From assembly GCA_033060915.1 (NCBI GenBank), contig CM065392.1, forward strand, positions 21,393,501 through 21,457,500: a stretch of DNA of 64,000 nucleotides, in the 5' to 3' direction. Position 1 is the first letter of the stretch; each line of letters opens with the position of its first letter. Under the pieces are notes generated by a model. That model worked only from the letters and a program-made list of their open reading frames with translations. It had not been told where the DNA came from and ran no database searches. Below are positions 22,034 to 32,529 of this stretch, one piece after another. A program made the position numbers and the translations under genes. Origin of the DNA: Euryodendron excelsum (taxonomy: Eukaryota; Streptophyta; Magnoliopsida; Ericales; Pentaphylacaceae).

Positions 22034-22469
22034 AGAATGGAGCTCAGTCGGTGGTGCTTTGATCTTATTCCCATGTATCTAACATTTGTGACACTGAAGA
22101 ACGTATCTAATGCAATCTGACTCCATTGTTAACCAATAATACCCTGTCCGAAGAATCTTCTTTGTAAGCGTGTGGCCATTCATGCACTTCCTCCATAATA
22201 ACTTTGGCATCGGTGGTATTGACACATCTTAGAGGTCTGAACCATGATCTCCTGAAAAGCTCATTTCCAGCCATGAAGTAGTGTCCCGCCAAACGACAAA
22301 TGGTCTTCTTATCGCGCTGTGTTGCTGCATCGGGGAACGTCCTGGCCTGGATATACCTCTGGATATCATAAAACCATGGCTTCTCGTGGGGTTCAATAGT
22401 TATGTGCAGGCAATAGAAGGGGACATCCCTGGTAAAGATCTGTAGAGGGGGAATTTCAGTGCCCCTGTC
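22034..22469 (-). pseudogene. int: Tat integrase zinc-finger region, frameshifted
   Basis: The linker after the second RNase H and the HHCC zinc-binding head of integrase. One frame carries the linker and ends in EVHEWPHAY. The finger continues in a second frame (about 22034-22170), with TKKILRTGYYWLT and CHKC. A TAG lies directly after CHKC, and then the frame joins the integrase core. So at least one frameshift and one stop separate the finger from the core. Confidence 0.7.
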
Positions 22470-22852
22470 GACCTTGATTGCTGCAGCTAACGTGGCTAAG
22501 GCATCGGCAAAGCTGTTCTTAGCTCGGGGAACGTGACGAAAATCCACGCTCTTGAATAGTTGACATAAATCTTTGACCTGTTGATGATACGGGGAAAGTT
22601 TAGTATCTCGAGTTTGGTACACGTCCCTGGATTGCTGAATAACCAGATCTGAATCGCCGAGAACAACAATTCGTCAATCTTCATTTCTAATGCCAATCTC
22701 AGTCCCATGATGCAAGCCTCATACTCAGCGATGTTATTGGTGCAGAGTTCAAGTTGTAGCTTAACCACAATTGGATAGTGACTGCCTACTCTTGACACTA
22801 CTACTGCCCCAATGCCAGCTCCCCATTTGTTAGCAGCCCCGTCGAAATACAT
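22470..22852 (-). pseudogene. Archaeal-type second RNase H (aRNH) of Tat pol
   Basis: A second RNase H fold after the standard one, a mark of the Tat lineage (dual RNase H). The frame begins MYFDGAANKWGAGIGAVVVS, with the first catalytic Asp in YFDGA, then NIAEYEACIMGLRLALEM, with the catalytic Glu in AEYEA. After about 60 residues the frame shifts, and the end (VDFRHVPRAKNSFADALATLA, with the last Asp) is in a different frame at about 22470-22560. Its presence supports assigning the element to Tat/Ogre and not to Athila or the chromoviruses. Confidence 0.8.
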
Positions 22853-22918
22853 CTTCCACCCAACTCCTGCTTGCTCTTCAGATGTGTCATCAATGCATAG
22901 TATATTTTCATCGAAAAA

Positions 22919-24314
22919 TTATGGCTCCATAGATTGGTAATCATCAATAGGGTTCTCGGCCAGATAATCAGCTAACACCCGCCCCTTGACTGTTTTACGG
23001 GTAGTGAACATGATGTCGAATTTTGACAAGATCATATGCCATCGAGCAATTCTACTGGATAGGGTTGGTTTCTCGAATATATACTTGAGGGGATCCATTT
23101 GAGAGATGAGGAAGGTGGTATGATAGAGCATGTAGTGTCGAAGCCTGTGAGCTGCCCAGGCTGATGCGCAACAGGTTTTCTCGAGGTCGGAATATTTTGC
23201 TTCATATGGCAGAAATTTCTTACTGAGGTAGTAAATGGCTTGCTCTTTTCTTCCCGTTTCATCATGCTGCCCCAAAACGCATCCCATGGAAGTATCTAAC
23301 ACTGACATGTATATCAACAAAGGACGTCCCGAGGTTGGTGCCACTAAGATAGGGGGATTCCGAAAATATTCTTTGATTTTCTCAAAAACTATTTGACAGT
23401 TATCATCCCACTCTTTCGAAACATCTTTCTTGAGGAGCTTGAAAATAGGTTCGCACAGGTGGGTCATTTGGGCGATGAACCTGCTGATAAAGTTTAACTT
23501 TCCTATAAAAGATCGGACCTCCTTTTCCCCCTTTGGTGTTGGCATTTCGACAATGGACTTTACTTTGGCAGGATCAACCTCTATCCCCTTTTCATTGACT
23601 ACAAACCCCAAAAGCTTCCCTGTGGATACTCCGAATGTGCATTTGGCAGGATTTAGCTTAAGTTGATACTTATGGAGAATATCGAACACCGTCCGCAGAT
23701 TGAACAGGTGGTCTTTCCTCTGTTTGGACTTGACAATCATGTTATTCACATATATTTCTACTTCTTGATGCATCATGTCATGGAATAAGGTTACCATGGC
23801 TTTTTGGTAGGTTGACCCTGCGTTGCGAAGTCTGAATGGCATGACTTTATAACAGTATACTCCCCAGGGGGTAATGAAAGCAGTCTTCTCCCGATCCTCT
23901 TCAGCCAGCTTGATCTGATTATATCCCGAAAAATCGTCCATGAAGGAAAACATTCCATGACCAGCCGTGTTGTCAACAAGCAAGTCTATGTGTGGGAGAG
24001 GAAAATCATCCTTCCCTGTTAAGGTCCCGAAATTCAACGCACATCCATACCTTGCCATCTTTCTTAGGTACCGGGACAATATTAGCCAGCCATTGGGGAT
24101 ACTCTACTACTTGCAGGAATCCTGCCTGGAGTTGTTTAACCACCTCCTCTTTGATCTTCAGGCTCCATTCAGGCTTCAATCTTCTTAGCTTATGCTTAAA
24201 GGGTTTCATCTGTGGGTTCAGGGGTAATCTATGTTCCACAATGGATTCATCCAGCCCGAGCATGTCTTGATAAGACCATGCGAAAACATCCAAGTATGCA
24301 CGCAAAAGTTCCAA
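22919..24314 (-). pseudogene. pol: Tat reverse transcriptase and RNase H
   Basis: Reverse transcriptase and first RNase H of the Tat element, in two overlapping frames. The N-terminal frame (24006-24314) has the thumb-proximal start: LLRAYLDVFAWSYQDM, VEHRLPLNP, IVPVPKKDGK. It shifts near 24010-24075 to the main frame with DDFPLPHIDLLVDNTAGH, FSFMDDFSGYNQI and MPFRLRNAG. The catalytic box, normally YVDD, reads YVNN at 23741-23752; both Asp codons became Asn by G-to-A on the sense strand. RNase H follows, with LDTSMGCVLGQHDETG and YSDLEKTCCASAWA. The first RNase H ends near 22990. The protein is therefore inactive even apart from the frameshift. Confidence 0.9.
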
Positions 24315-24332
24315 TAATTCTTTGCGCTGCCA

Positions 24333-24650
24333 TTAATCTAGGCCTGTATCGATTCTAAGCTCTTTCAGATCCCCTTTATTTCCCAAATTAACGGTTTTTG
24401 TTTCCTCAATGTTTGGGGTATTACGATTCTCATGTCTTTCTATTTGTTCCCAAATTTCCTCTGGCACTTCCTCTGTAAAATTTACATCTTCTTCAATTCT
24501 CAATTGTTGGTAATCAAACTCGGTGTTCAAGTCATCATTTATCAAGATTGGCATTCTCCGGATTAGCTGAGTAAGATATCGGATGCAAGGGTCCCTGGCA
24601 TGGAAAATAGTGTACAGTAAATCAAACAAGAAAGGAATATTTTTTTTCAT
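24333..24650 (-). pseudogene. Pol upstream segment, truncated
   Basis: A 105-residue frame directly upstream of the RT frame. Its end (VNLGNKGDLKELRIDTGLD) is the segment that precedes RT in Tat polyproteins; a stop then separates it from the RT frame. The acidic middle fits the protease-RT linker. The start is not recognised, and no protease active site (D-S/T-G) is visible. Element homology ends at about 24650, so gag, protease and any 5' LTR of this unit are missing. Confidence 0.6.
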
Positions 24651-25902
24651 TGATAATTTGATTTTTAAAAGGTTAAGACAAATAAATTAAAAAGACAAAT
24701 GATATAGCGTAGATAGGGTGTATCTATCCATCTATTAGGGGCTGAAATTGCTGTCATGTTTGGTTTTCCCCATTGTGAACTACTCCAGAGATACTTTACA
24801 TGGAGTTCGTGTCTTTGCTAAGCTGCTTTAAACATTAACTGCATTTGAAATGTTTGACGTACTATATACTTGGTACATGTTTCATTCTTCACTTAGTTTC
24901 TCTGGCTCTAAGTGAATTTATAGGCTTATTTGTCTCTCGCTTTTGAGGGATTTATACCCTATAGGGATGTGCTCAAGCTTCATTATATCATTAATTTTTT
25001 ACAATTAAATTTATTATTAAAAAATAAATAAACTGAAGCTAAAATGTAAAGTTAGTTTTTATTGTTCACTTTTTTGTAGACTAGGCTATCTCTTGCCAGA
25101 ATCTTAATATAATCTTATGGGTTGTAAGAGTTGATAGATCTAGGAAATTTTTTAAATTTTTTTGGGTTATGAGATGGTTTCAATTTTGTTCCCACACAAA
25201 GTGTAAAATGGCTAGACTAACTACCACATTATCGACATCTTGCGGAAGTTCATTTATCTGCACACTAATTATAGAAGAATTACTATTTGCATGGGGGCTA
25301 CTCATTTAGAGAAACAATCAAAATAAAAGTTCACATTATTTCTTTTTTGATAAGTGAACAACTTCTTTTAGAAAACCCAGTTCACATTATTGAGTTGATG
25401 TCTAAAAACCAAATATGGATTTGCTAAACAATCCTTCAATTCAGCTTTGACCGAAGAAGATGCCTTAAGCATAAGATAAATTTGCTACTTTTAAGTTCCA
25501 AACAAAGGATTAGTATCCATTCTATTCTCAAAAATGTCTTTGCCACTGCCATGTTTTAGATGAGTAGCATTATCAAAGTAATTTCTACATAAACACTAAC
25601 ATATGTTTTATTATGGGTTCATCACATGGTACTTGGGTTTCTCTCAGCACATGTTGCACTTATAACCAGTACTTGCTGTGCCCGACACAGGTTGTAAATT
25701 AATATGTGTTGGGAAGCTCATTGCTAATTGGATCATGTAATTAAGGTAGCTACTTGAGTTTGGTTTTGATTGTTGTGTTGATGATGGTTTTGGGAAAGCA
25801 TCTAGTAGTTGTCCATCATGTTTGTTACATTCAGAATAAGCTTGTTATTTTCACTAATACGAAAAGTGAAGTGATCCCTATTGCCTAGATCAAAGAGCAA
25901 GG
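24651..25902. other. AT-rich region, nothing recognised
   Basis: No reading frame with family signature and no transposon end. Composition and T-rich runs resemble plant intron or intergenic DNA. Confidence 0.45.
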
Positions 25903-26169
25903 GTGTGTGTGTATGAATTAGGTGAAAGTGATTCCCAAGCTTATTGGTGGCCGTTAGAAAAACACTGCCATCCTTACCAAATTAAAAGGATTCCTAAAAG
26001 AAGCAAGAAGTCCTTCCCACGTGAACTACTTTGTTTTCGCGTGCCCTCAGATGTAGCACTGCCTATGATTTTTTTATATTGTGGAACCCCTAAATTTTTT
26101 CGGGATGGTTTACTTTTAAACTATTTCATGGGCAAATTGCATGTCGACAATGTTAACAATGATGAGTAG
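25903..26169 (+). CDS. Unrecognised 88-aa frame
   Basis: An open frame of 88 residues with unusually balanced composition for this AT-rich stretch (Trp-Trp, several Cys, Pro and Arg). No family is recognised. No splice or promoter context supports expression. It may be a relic of a captured or decayed gene, or chance. Confidence 0.15.
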   Translation: MCVYELGESDSQAYWWPLEKHCHPYQIKRIPKRSKKSFPRELLCFRVPSDVALPMIFLYCGTPKFFRDGLLLNYFMGKLHVDNVNNDE

Positions 26170-27963
26170 TTAGTTTGTGATTTTGCTTACTGTATATCGA
26201 ATATAAAAGTTATCTCTGGCTAGCAGAAACTGACATTAAGATTTGGCATGGCCAAAAACATTCCTCGACATGCAACTTCTTCTATTGCTCTAATTTTTTG
26301 CTTGGTAATTATTTGTGATTGATTCCAAAATTTTACTAAAATCTTTTAGATGCTGGCAATAATTGGCTATCTTGTGTTTTAGCTTTGTCATGATTGATGG
26401 ATGGTTAAGACATCTACAATTTCCATCCAACTAATTATATAATCCTTTTGAGGATGTGTTTTAGGCAATCCAGGAAAACTATCAGCTATGGCTAGCAAGT
26501 TGGAGTTCTTGTTCTGTACAATTGTTGTCTATTTCTTGCTTCAGTTGTTGAAGTTCCGGTTAGTTAATTGGTTCTCTGAACTTTTAAAGATATGCCCAAC
26601 ACTTGTATTCCTAAATTGCATCTTTCCAAAGTAAAACACTATATGAAAAAATGGATATGACACTAAAACATTGGGTATCTATTCTTTCACTCTTCGTGTT
26701 TTCTTACTGAAACTACTTTTCTTTATATTCAGGAAGATGGTGGTTGAAAACCAGCTTTTCAAGTTAGTTACTGAAATATTGCTATGTGCATAAAAGAATA
26801 CATAGATATAAGGCCAAGTCGACTGCTTTCAAAGCCAACTGGATGATCTTCCGCTTCTGATTAAATGGCTGCCATATTTTCGCATGTATGTCAGTAATTG
26901 AATTTGTGATGCTAGTTTTATGAATGTATATTTTAGGATGCTTTATTTTCGATAGACTTGGTTGAATTTGTGCTTAAAAATTTTAGGATGTCTGGTGTTC
27001 AGTATTTGTAACTAGTTTAATCATATAGAGTTCAAATATTTAGCTTCATATTGTGTTTTGACTTTGTAGCTTTTTCCTGTGCTTCTGCATTGAGTTTAAT
27101 CTCGTTTGTTCTACTAGATAACTCTACTGTTAGTTAGAGTTGACAGTTATTAACCTAATGCTGTTGAAAAGACAGTATATATTCAGCATTTTTAAAATAT
27201 TTTATAAAATGATCTTGGAGACAACTAGGCACGGGCACCTCTACTAGTCTATATGGACAAATAGGAAAGCAGCTTACTCAGGCATCAGTTAGAGGTTGTT
27301 TTCAATACTTTGCAGTTAATTGAAACTAGTTTTTACCAACAAAAAAAAAACCAAAATAAAGCCCATGTAAACAGATAAAAGTTTATTGGCTATTAATTTC
27401 TAAAGTACTTTATATATGTAATTGTCTATAAATTTCACGGTATGCTCAATGTCTTTTATGAGTCTTTTTTTTAAAATTTTTTTTATTTTCCTTGGTTCCC
27501 TCTACAAAGGAGAGAAAATGTAGGAAAATAGACTTATAAATCTTTCTAATCATGTAAGATTTTCTTGCTGATTAACTTTCAGTAGATTCAGATTTTAATG
27601 TAAAGTGGACTGAAAAATGGGGAAATAAGGTCTGCATTGTGTTTTGACAAACTGGACAGCCTCTCTTTTTGAACAATTTGACTTGTTCCCTAACCGGAGG
27701 TTGTTATCAACATGCAATCAAACTGATAAATGTTATGCTTATGGTTATTTCCTATTTGGTTACTAATTTGATTCTATGCTTATGACTTTTTCCTTGTTCT
27801 CTTTGCACTTATAATTTGTTTTTTTTTTTTTTTTGGGTAATGATATTAGTGAAGTGTTCTTTCTTTCACTGAATTTGAAATTAGTTGCTTATGTTCTGAT
27901 TTTTTTTTTGTGCATCATTTATGTTTTTTCCCAGATATTTGTGTATGTGCTTAAACTGCATAT
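26170..27963. other. AT-rich region, nothing recognised
   Basis: About 1.8 kb, T-rich on the plus strand like plant introns. No frame with recognisable protein similarity was found on either strand. Confidence 0.45.
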
Positions 27964-28239
27964 ATGCCAAATATTGTACTAATGGCACTTGCTAGGTCAT
28001 TATTTGTGCTGATTTATGTCTTGACCACTACTAGTTTTACTACCTTTGCTGGCTTGCCTTCTTCAGTGGAAGCTCTTTTTGTCCTTAACGTGAAACTGGT
28101 ATTGTTGTTGGTGATTGAGCTCGCAATTATGGCTAGCCTTTGGAATAATCCTAACAGAACCAATTATCACTTTGCATTCGGGAATAACAATCCTACTAAA
28201 AACAAAAGAAATACTTTTCTGCTTGAACTGTTGGAGTGA
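27964..28239 (+). CDS. Unrecognised 91-aa hydrophobic frame
   Basis: An open frame of 91 residues. The first 60 residues are mostly hydrophobic (ARSLFVLIYVLTTTSFTTFAG and VKLVLLLVIELAIMASLW), which would form one or two membrane segments; the rest is polar. T-rich DNA gives such frames by chance, and nothing in its surroundings suggests a start or promoter. Confidence 0.15.
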   Translation: MPNIVLMALARSLFVLIYVLTTTSFTTFAGLPSSVEALFVLNVKLVLLLVIELAIMASLWNNPNRTNYHFAFGNNNPTKNKRNTFLLELLE

Positions 28240-28407
28240 TTTGAGAGCTATTTAACTATGATCTTTAATGTGTACTAATAATTCTGATGCATACAATCAG
28301 ACGTTAAGTTATACACAATTTATGACTCTTTGTTGGTCTTTTAATTGGAAAATTACATATAGAAGCTAAATGCCTTAATTATTATTTTATTCTTTGGGTA
28401 TGGCTTT

Positions 28408-28491
28408 GGTGTCACTGCTTGTTTATTCCAACTAAGGATGAGTTTGCATGGTGTCACTGCTTGTTTATTCCTACTAAGGATGAGTCTGGGT
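28408..28491. repeat. 42-bp tandem duplication
   Basis: GGTGTCACTGCTTGTTTATT starts at 28408 and again at 28450, with CACTAAGGATGAGT-like sequence following each. Two near-identical copies, period 42 bp. Confidence 0.85.
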
Positions 28492-29173
28492 GATGATTGG
28501 ATGCTTATTTTTTTGGTTGATGTTTGAGGGCCCATCTGATTCTTTCAAGGCCCTAGTTGATGTGGCAGCAGTCCACTCATCTTGTCGTTTATGCATTTAC
28601 CTGGCAACTATTATGATAACACTACTAAAATATTGACTGTTTGGCAAGAAATACTTTAAGGAAACTGATGGGAGAAAGAGATAGATGATCACTCATGTTA
28701 CTGAGTTAGAAGATTCTAATGATGCTAGAGGAAAGTAATATTCATCATGAAGTGAGGATGATTTTAAATTGGCCCGCTCTGTAATCATCATGAAGTTCAA
28801 GGAAGGTAATATGAATTCCACATATCAATTAAACTGTAAATCTTCTGTTATAGAAACTTTTAGTCTACTAAAGGAAATCTTTAGATAGAAGCGAGTTTTC
28901 TAGGTCATAAGAATTTTATATCTTCTTTCTTTGAAAGGGAAATCAATCAATATACCTTGGGGGGGCTTAATCTATTAAGTGATGTTGAGGCATAACATTT
29001 TTACATGCATGCCAAGTGAGGATGATTTTTGTTTAGAGCTGTAAGTGCAAAAAAATACAATTAGACAACCACATTTTTTTTTTCATTTTAAGAGTAACAA
29101 TTACTATATTATGAGGCAACAAAATGCTACTGGTTGCAATCTTATTCCTAACATTTTTACCTGAGTGTTAAGG

Positions 29174-29275
29174 TCAAAACTTCATAGGTATGATGATATA
29201 GTGAAACAAGTAGCTCACCAGCTTGGTTTGGCTAATCGATCTAAAATTAGGATTACATCTCACTGTTCTTATGAC
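29174..29275 (+). pseudogene. UBP12/13-like deubiquitinase relic, fragment 1
   Basis: Thirty-four codons without a stop encode SKLHRYDDIVKQVAHQLGLA followed by NRSKIRITSH. This matches, from my knowledge of the family, the segment KL-x-YDDVVxxVAxxLGLDDPSKIRLTSHN of plant UBP12/UBP13, orthologues of animal USP7, in the ubiquitin-like domains C-terminal to the catalytic core. One residue appears to be lost after TSH, and similarity ends a few codons later. A TGA lies upstream in frame. No other exon is attached directly. Together with 30206-30313, on the same strand and in the same order as in the gene, it marks a broken gene or a captured fragment. Confidence 0.6.
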
Positions 29276-29568
29276 CTGATTGTGGCTCTGGCAATTCATG
29301 TGCCTCTATTGGACTTAACAAAAAATTGACCTTTGTTACTTTGTTGAAGGTATGCCTTTAAGCCTTCTAAGTTCTCTTTGACTTACCTTTACATATAGCC
29401 GTTGTTCATACCTCTTTGAGACCATACTCTTTCTTCTCTAAATCCTTTTGTAGTTCTCTAGCCACTACTTAGACCATTATACATATATAAAATTATATTT
29501 GTAGATTTTTCATGCCATTGGAAAGAGTGAACATAAATGATCAGTATAGGACATTACGTGACGAATAG

Positions 29569-29596
<28 letters not shown>
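29569..29596. repeat. (TC)n microsatellite
   Basis: A run of 14 TC units, directly upstream of a 78-bp duplication. Confidence 0.9.
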
Positions 29597-29599
<3 letters not shown>

Positions 29600-29746
29600 T
29601 CTGGGTAGTTGGCACACATGTGGATGTATTTAGCGGTATGATTCAGTGTCACCAATCTATGACTTTCTCTCTTGTGTTTGGGTAGTGGGCACAAATGTGG
29701 ATGCATTTAGCTTTACGTTTCAGTGTCACAAAACTGTTTTCACAGA
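29591..29746. repeat. 78-bp tandem duplication
   Basis: CTCGTGTCTGGGTAGTTGGC at about 29591 and a diverged CTTGTGTTTGGGTAGTGGGC at about 29669, followed in both by CACA/AATGTGGATG and ATTTAGC. Two copies, period 78 bp. Confidence 0.75.
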
Positions 29747-29962
29747 TTGTGAAAGGTGTAGTAATGTATAAATTGTTTTCACCAAAAACCTTTTCATTTT
29801 CTTTTTCTATTTTGGAGTCTAGTCTCGGTCCACTGTTTATAGCTGATCAATAATATGATCTCTAGATTTCTTCATGCCGTCAGGTGGAAAGCCACCAAAT
29901 TTTCATGTATGCCACTTCACAAAAGAGACGGATAAGAACTGTAGCTAATTATTAAATAATAT

Positions 29963-30160
29963 TTTATTAGGCACCATGAGAAACAGATTATCTTGTTTGT
30001 ACCTTTGCATTAATTGATGCTATTTACTGAACATTAGGAAACCTTGTTACTTGATTTTTATTATTAGGCACCATGAGAAAAAAGATTATCTTGTTTGTAT
30101 CTTTGCATTAATTGATGCAATTTACTAAATATTAGGAAACCTTGTCACTTGATTTTTATT
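29963..30160. repeat. 97-bp tandem duplication
   Basis: ATTAGGCACCATGAGAAA begins near 29967 and again near 30064; the following about 90 bp repeat with few differences (TTATCTTGTTTGTA, GCATTAATTGATGC). It ends just before the relic exon at 30206. Confidence 0.85.
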
Positions 30161-30205
30161 AGATACGAATTCCTCGTTTTTTTTTTTTTTTGGCAACATA
30201 TTCAG

Positions 30206-30313
30206 AACTTTAGGGGACATTTCTTTTTGGTCATCCATGAAGGTGAGACTTTAACTGACGTTACAGAGCGAATACAGAGGAAATTACAGGTTCTAGATGA
30301 TGGGTTTGCTAAG
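30206..30313 (+). pseudogene. UBP12/13-like deubiquitinase relic exon
   Basis: An exon of exactly 36 codons bounded by a T-run and an AG acceptor (TATTCAG, ending 30205) and a GT donor (30314). It encodes NFRGHFFLVIHEGETL then TDVTERIQRKLQVLDDGFAK, matching the exon of plant UBP12/UBP13 that reads NFGEPFFLVIHEGETL and on to FAK. The frame and both splice sites are intact. The exons expected between fragment 1 and this one (about 130 residues) and the last exon downstream are not found, so it is a relic. UBP12/13 removes ubiquitin from nuclear and signalling proteins. Whether this is a dying gene or a transposon-captured piece is unresolved. Confidence 0.75.
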
Positions 30314-30335
30314 GTACCTTTTTTTTGCACTTTAT

Positions 30336-30525
30336 TTTATTTCTTTTGAAAGCTAAGTAATTTAATGTTGTCAGTGTGTTAAGTTGTATTACCCTTTTCT
30401 TTTGTTTAATTGCTTTCTCAAAGGTTGTATTTTATTTCTTTTGAAAGCTAAATAATTTAATGTTGTCAGCAAGTTAAGTTGTATACCCTTTTCTTTTATT
30501 TAATTTTCTTTCTCAATGGATGTTT
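30336..30525. repeat. 95-bp tandem duplication
   Basis: TTTATTTCTTTTGAAAGCTA at 30336 and again at 30431, followed by TAATTTAATGTTGTCAG in both. Two copies, period 95 bp, just downstream of the relic exon. Confidence 0.85.
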
Positions 30526-31922
30526 CCCATTGTATTATTTGATGAAACCTTGCTTTCTTTGTAATTTCTCATGGCCAGTGGAAATTTACACTTCTTTCAC
30601 TCGTAAAATGTATAGAAGGTATTAGCTTTAAAATTATACAAATATCAATATCATTGTCATTATCATTATCATAGAAGAATATATATACCTTAATCTCCTG
30701 TTTTTTTTTCTTATAACATTGCTTTTGGACTAATGAAACTGAGCTTGAATATCACTAATTCAAGAGATGATAGAAATGCCCATGTACAAGAGGCAAAGTG
30801 AACAACCCACTCATGCACCTTGAGCTAATTTTACAACTGTTGCTCTAGCTTCTATAAGGACAAACTCTTGTAGGATTTAACTTTGAGAAATAAAGTGCTA
30901 CATTGTATGTTCGGTTTATGTCATTTTCACATCTTCATAAATTTTCTATGCTAGTATGAAATTCTATATTGCTCTTTATTTTGATATTGTCTTATGTGCA
31001 GATTGTTGATCGAGGTATGATGAGCAGCTTTGGTTGCACAACGATCAATGGAGTTTTTGGAGTTGAAGTTTTAATATGAATTTTTTTTTTTTTGGTGCTT
31101 AACTACTTCTCTGTATTTTGTGACACTTGGATAGAAAATGAAGACTTTACTCTTGATTATACTTTATCTTGGAGGGAATGCAGTATTGGATGGAAAAAGT
31201 TGATATATAATTTCTTTTGATACTTTTGCTTTTATGCAGGTATTATTTTAGGTCATGTTTTTGTGGATTCCAATTTGAGATATTATAAATACAAGTGAAC
31301 ATCATTAATGCTTTATGGGAGTATTTTTGCAGCTCTGTTATAATTCTTATCTTATGTGCAGATTGTTGATTAAGTTACGACACCTTTTGCATGACAGAGA
31401 TTAATGAAGTTCTGAATTTATTTTTCTGCTTTTGGATAATGGATTATTATTGTTACAATTTTGTGCTTCTTGGATGAGAGAAGCTCACAACTGAATTTTT
31501 TTTGGGGTTTTTTTTTTGTCTCTATGCATTTACTTCTAAGTATAATTTTGTAGATTTGAACTTTAAATGTTGGAAATATTTCTAAACTTCACTAATATTT
31601 TTACGTTATTTTTTAGAACTTCTTTATATTTTTTTTCATGGATGTATGTTTGGAAATATAGTATGGTTGTGAATGCACAAGAATGGAAATTTAAAAGAAT
31701 AAATAGTAGTAGTAGCCACTTTTAGTAAGAAATAAACCATTATTTCAATTTAGATATTGTGTATTTACCAAAAAAAAATTCTATTACCAATGAAACAACT
31801 ATGCCACAAATATGCATGGTGGTTTTATCGTATGTCTTTTAGCAATGACAAAATTTGTTGCCAAAATTAATATTTAGCAACTAGAAACTTTTTAAAATTT
31901 GTCACTAATTAAATTTTTAATA
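30526..31922. other. AT-rich region with a small dispersed duplication
   Basis: No gene recognised. CTTATGTGCAGATTGTTGAT occurs at about 30990 and again at about 31351, each followed by diverged text with ACGA and CAATGGAGTT / TAATGAAGTT. The shared GTGCAG could be a splice acceptor copied with its exon edge. Confidence 0.4.
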
Positions 31923-32252
31923 TTCTTTTGCGACGACATGCTAGCAACCAAAATTCATGGTTGCTAAACGGCTAATATTCTTTTGCGACGACGTGCTAGC
32001 AACCAAAACTCATGGTCGCTAAATGGCTAATATTCTTTTGCGACGACGTGCTAGCAACCAAAACTCATGGTCGCTAAACGGCTAATATTCTTTTGCGACG
32101 ACAAGCTAGCAACCAGAAGATATCGTCGCTAAATGTCTAATATTCTTTTGCGACGATATTCTAGCAACCAGAAGACATCGTCACTAAATGTCAAATATTC
32201 TTTTGCGACAACAAGCTTGCTGCTAAAGTTCATCTTAAATAATTTTCATAAT
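31923..32252. repeat. Perfectly phased 55-bp tandem repeat
   Basis: TTCTTTTGCGACG starts at 31923, 31978, 32033, 32088, 32143 and 32198: five full units of exactly 55 bp plus a partial sixth, with substitutions but no length change. Each unit holds an imperfect inverted pair TAGCAACC ... GGTCGCTA. Such hairpin repeats are typical of CACTA transposon subterminal regions, where the element's DNA-binding protein docks. Confidence 0.85.
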
Positions 32253-32529
32253 ATACTTTTAGCGAGGAAATACAGATATTTAGCGTCGAAACTTAGGCGA
32301 GGAATCATTGCGTCGCAAAATAAATAAGTTTTGGTTTCAAACCAATTTTGTTGCTAAATATGTATTATTGGCAAGGAATCGGATGTTCGTCACAAAATAG
32401 AATCTAAGACGACCCTTTTACAACGACCTGGCGAGAAGTAACATTTCCTTGCAAAAAAGTTTTAGCAACGGATATGTGACTTTTAGCGACGGATCGTTTC
32501 CTTGCTAAAAGACTAATTTCTTGTTGTGG
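32253..32529. mobile_element. CACTA-like terminal region
   Basis: After the 55-bp array come further short boxes (TTTTAGCGAGG, TTAGCGTCG, TTTTAGCGACGG, TTGCTAAAAG) in both orientations. The block ends at 32529 with TTTCTTGTTGTG, whose complement is CACAACAAGAAA. Plant CACTA elements start CACTACAAGAAA, so this is a plausible right terminus with one changed base. The opposite terminus was not found, so extent, and whether it encloses the UBP relics, is unknown. Confidence 0.45.
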
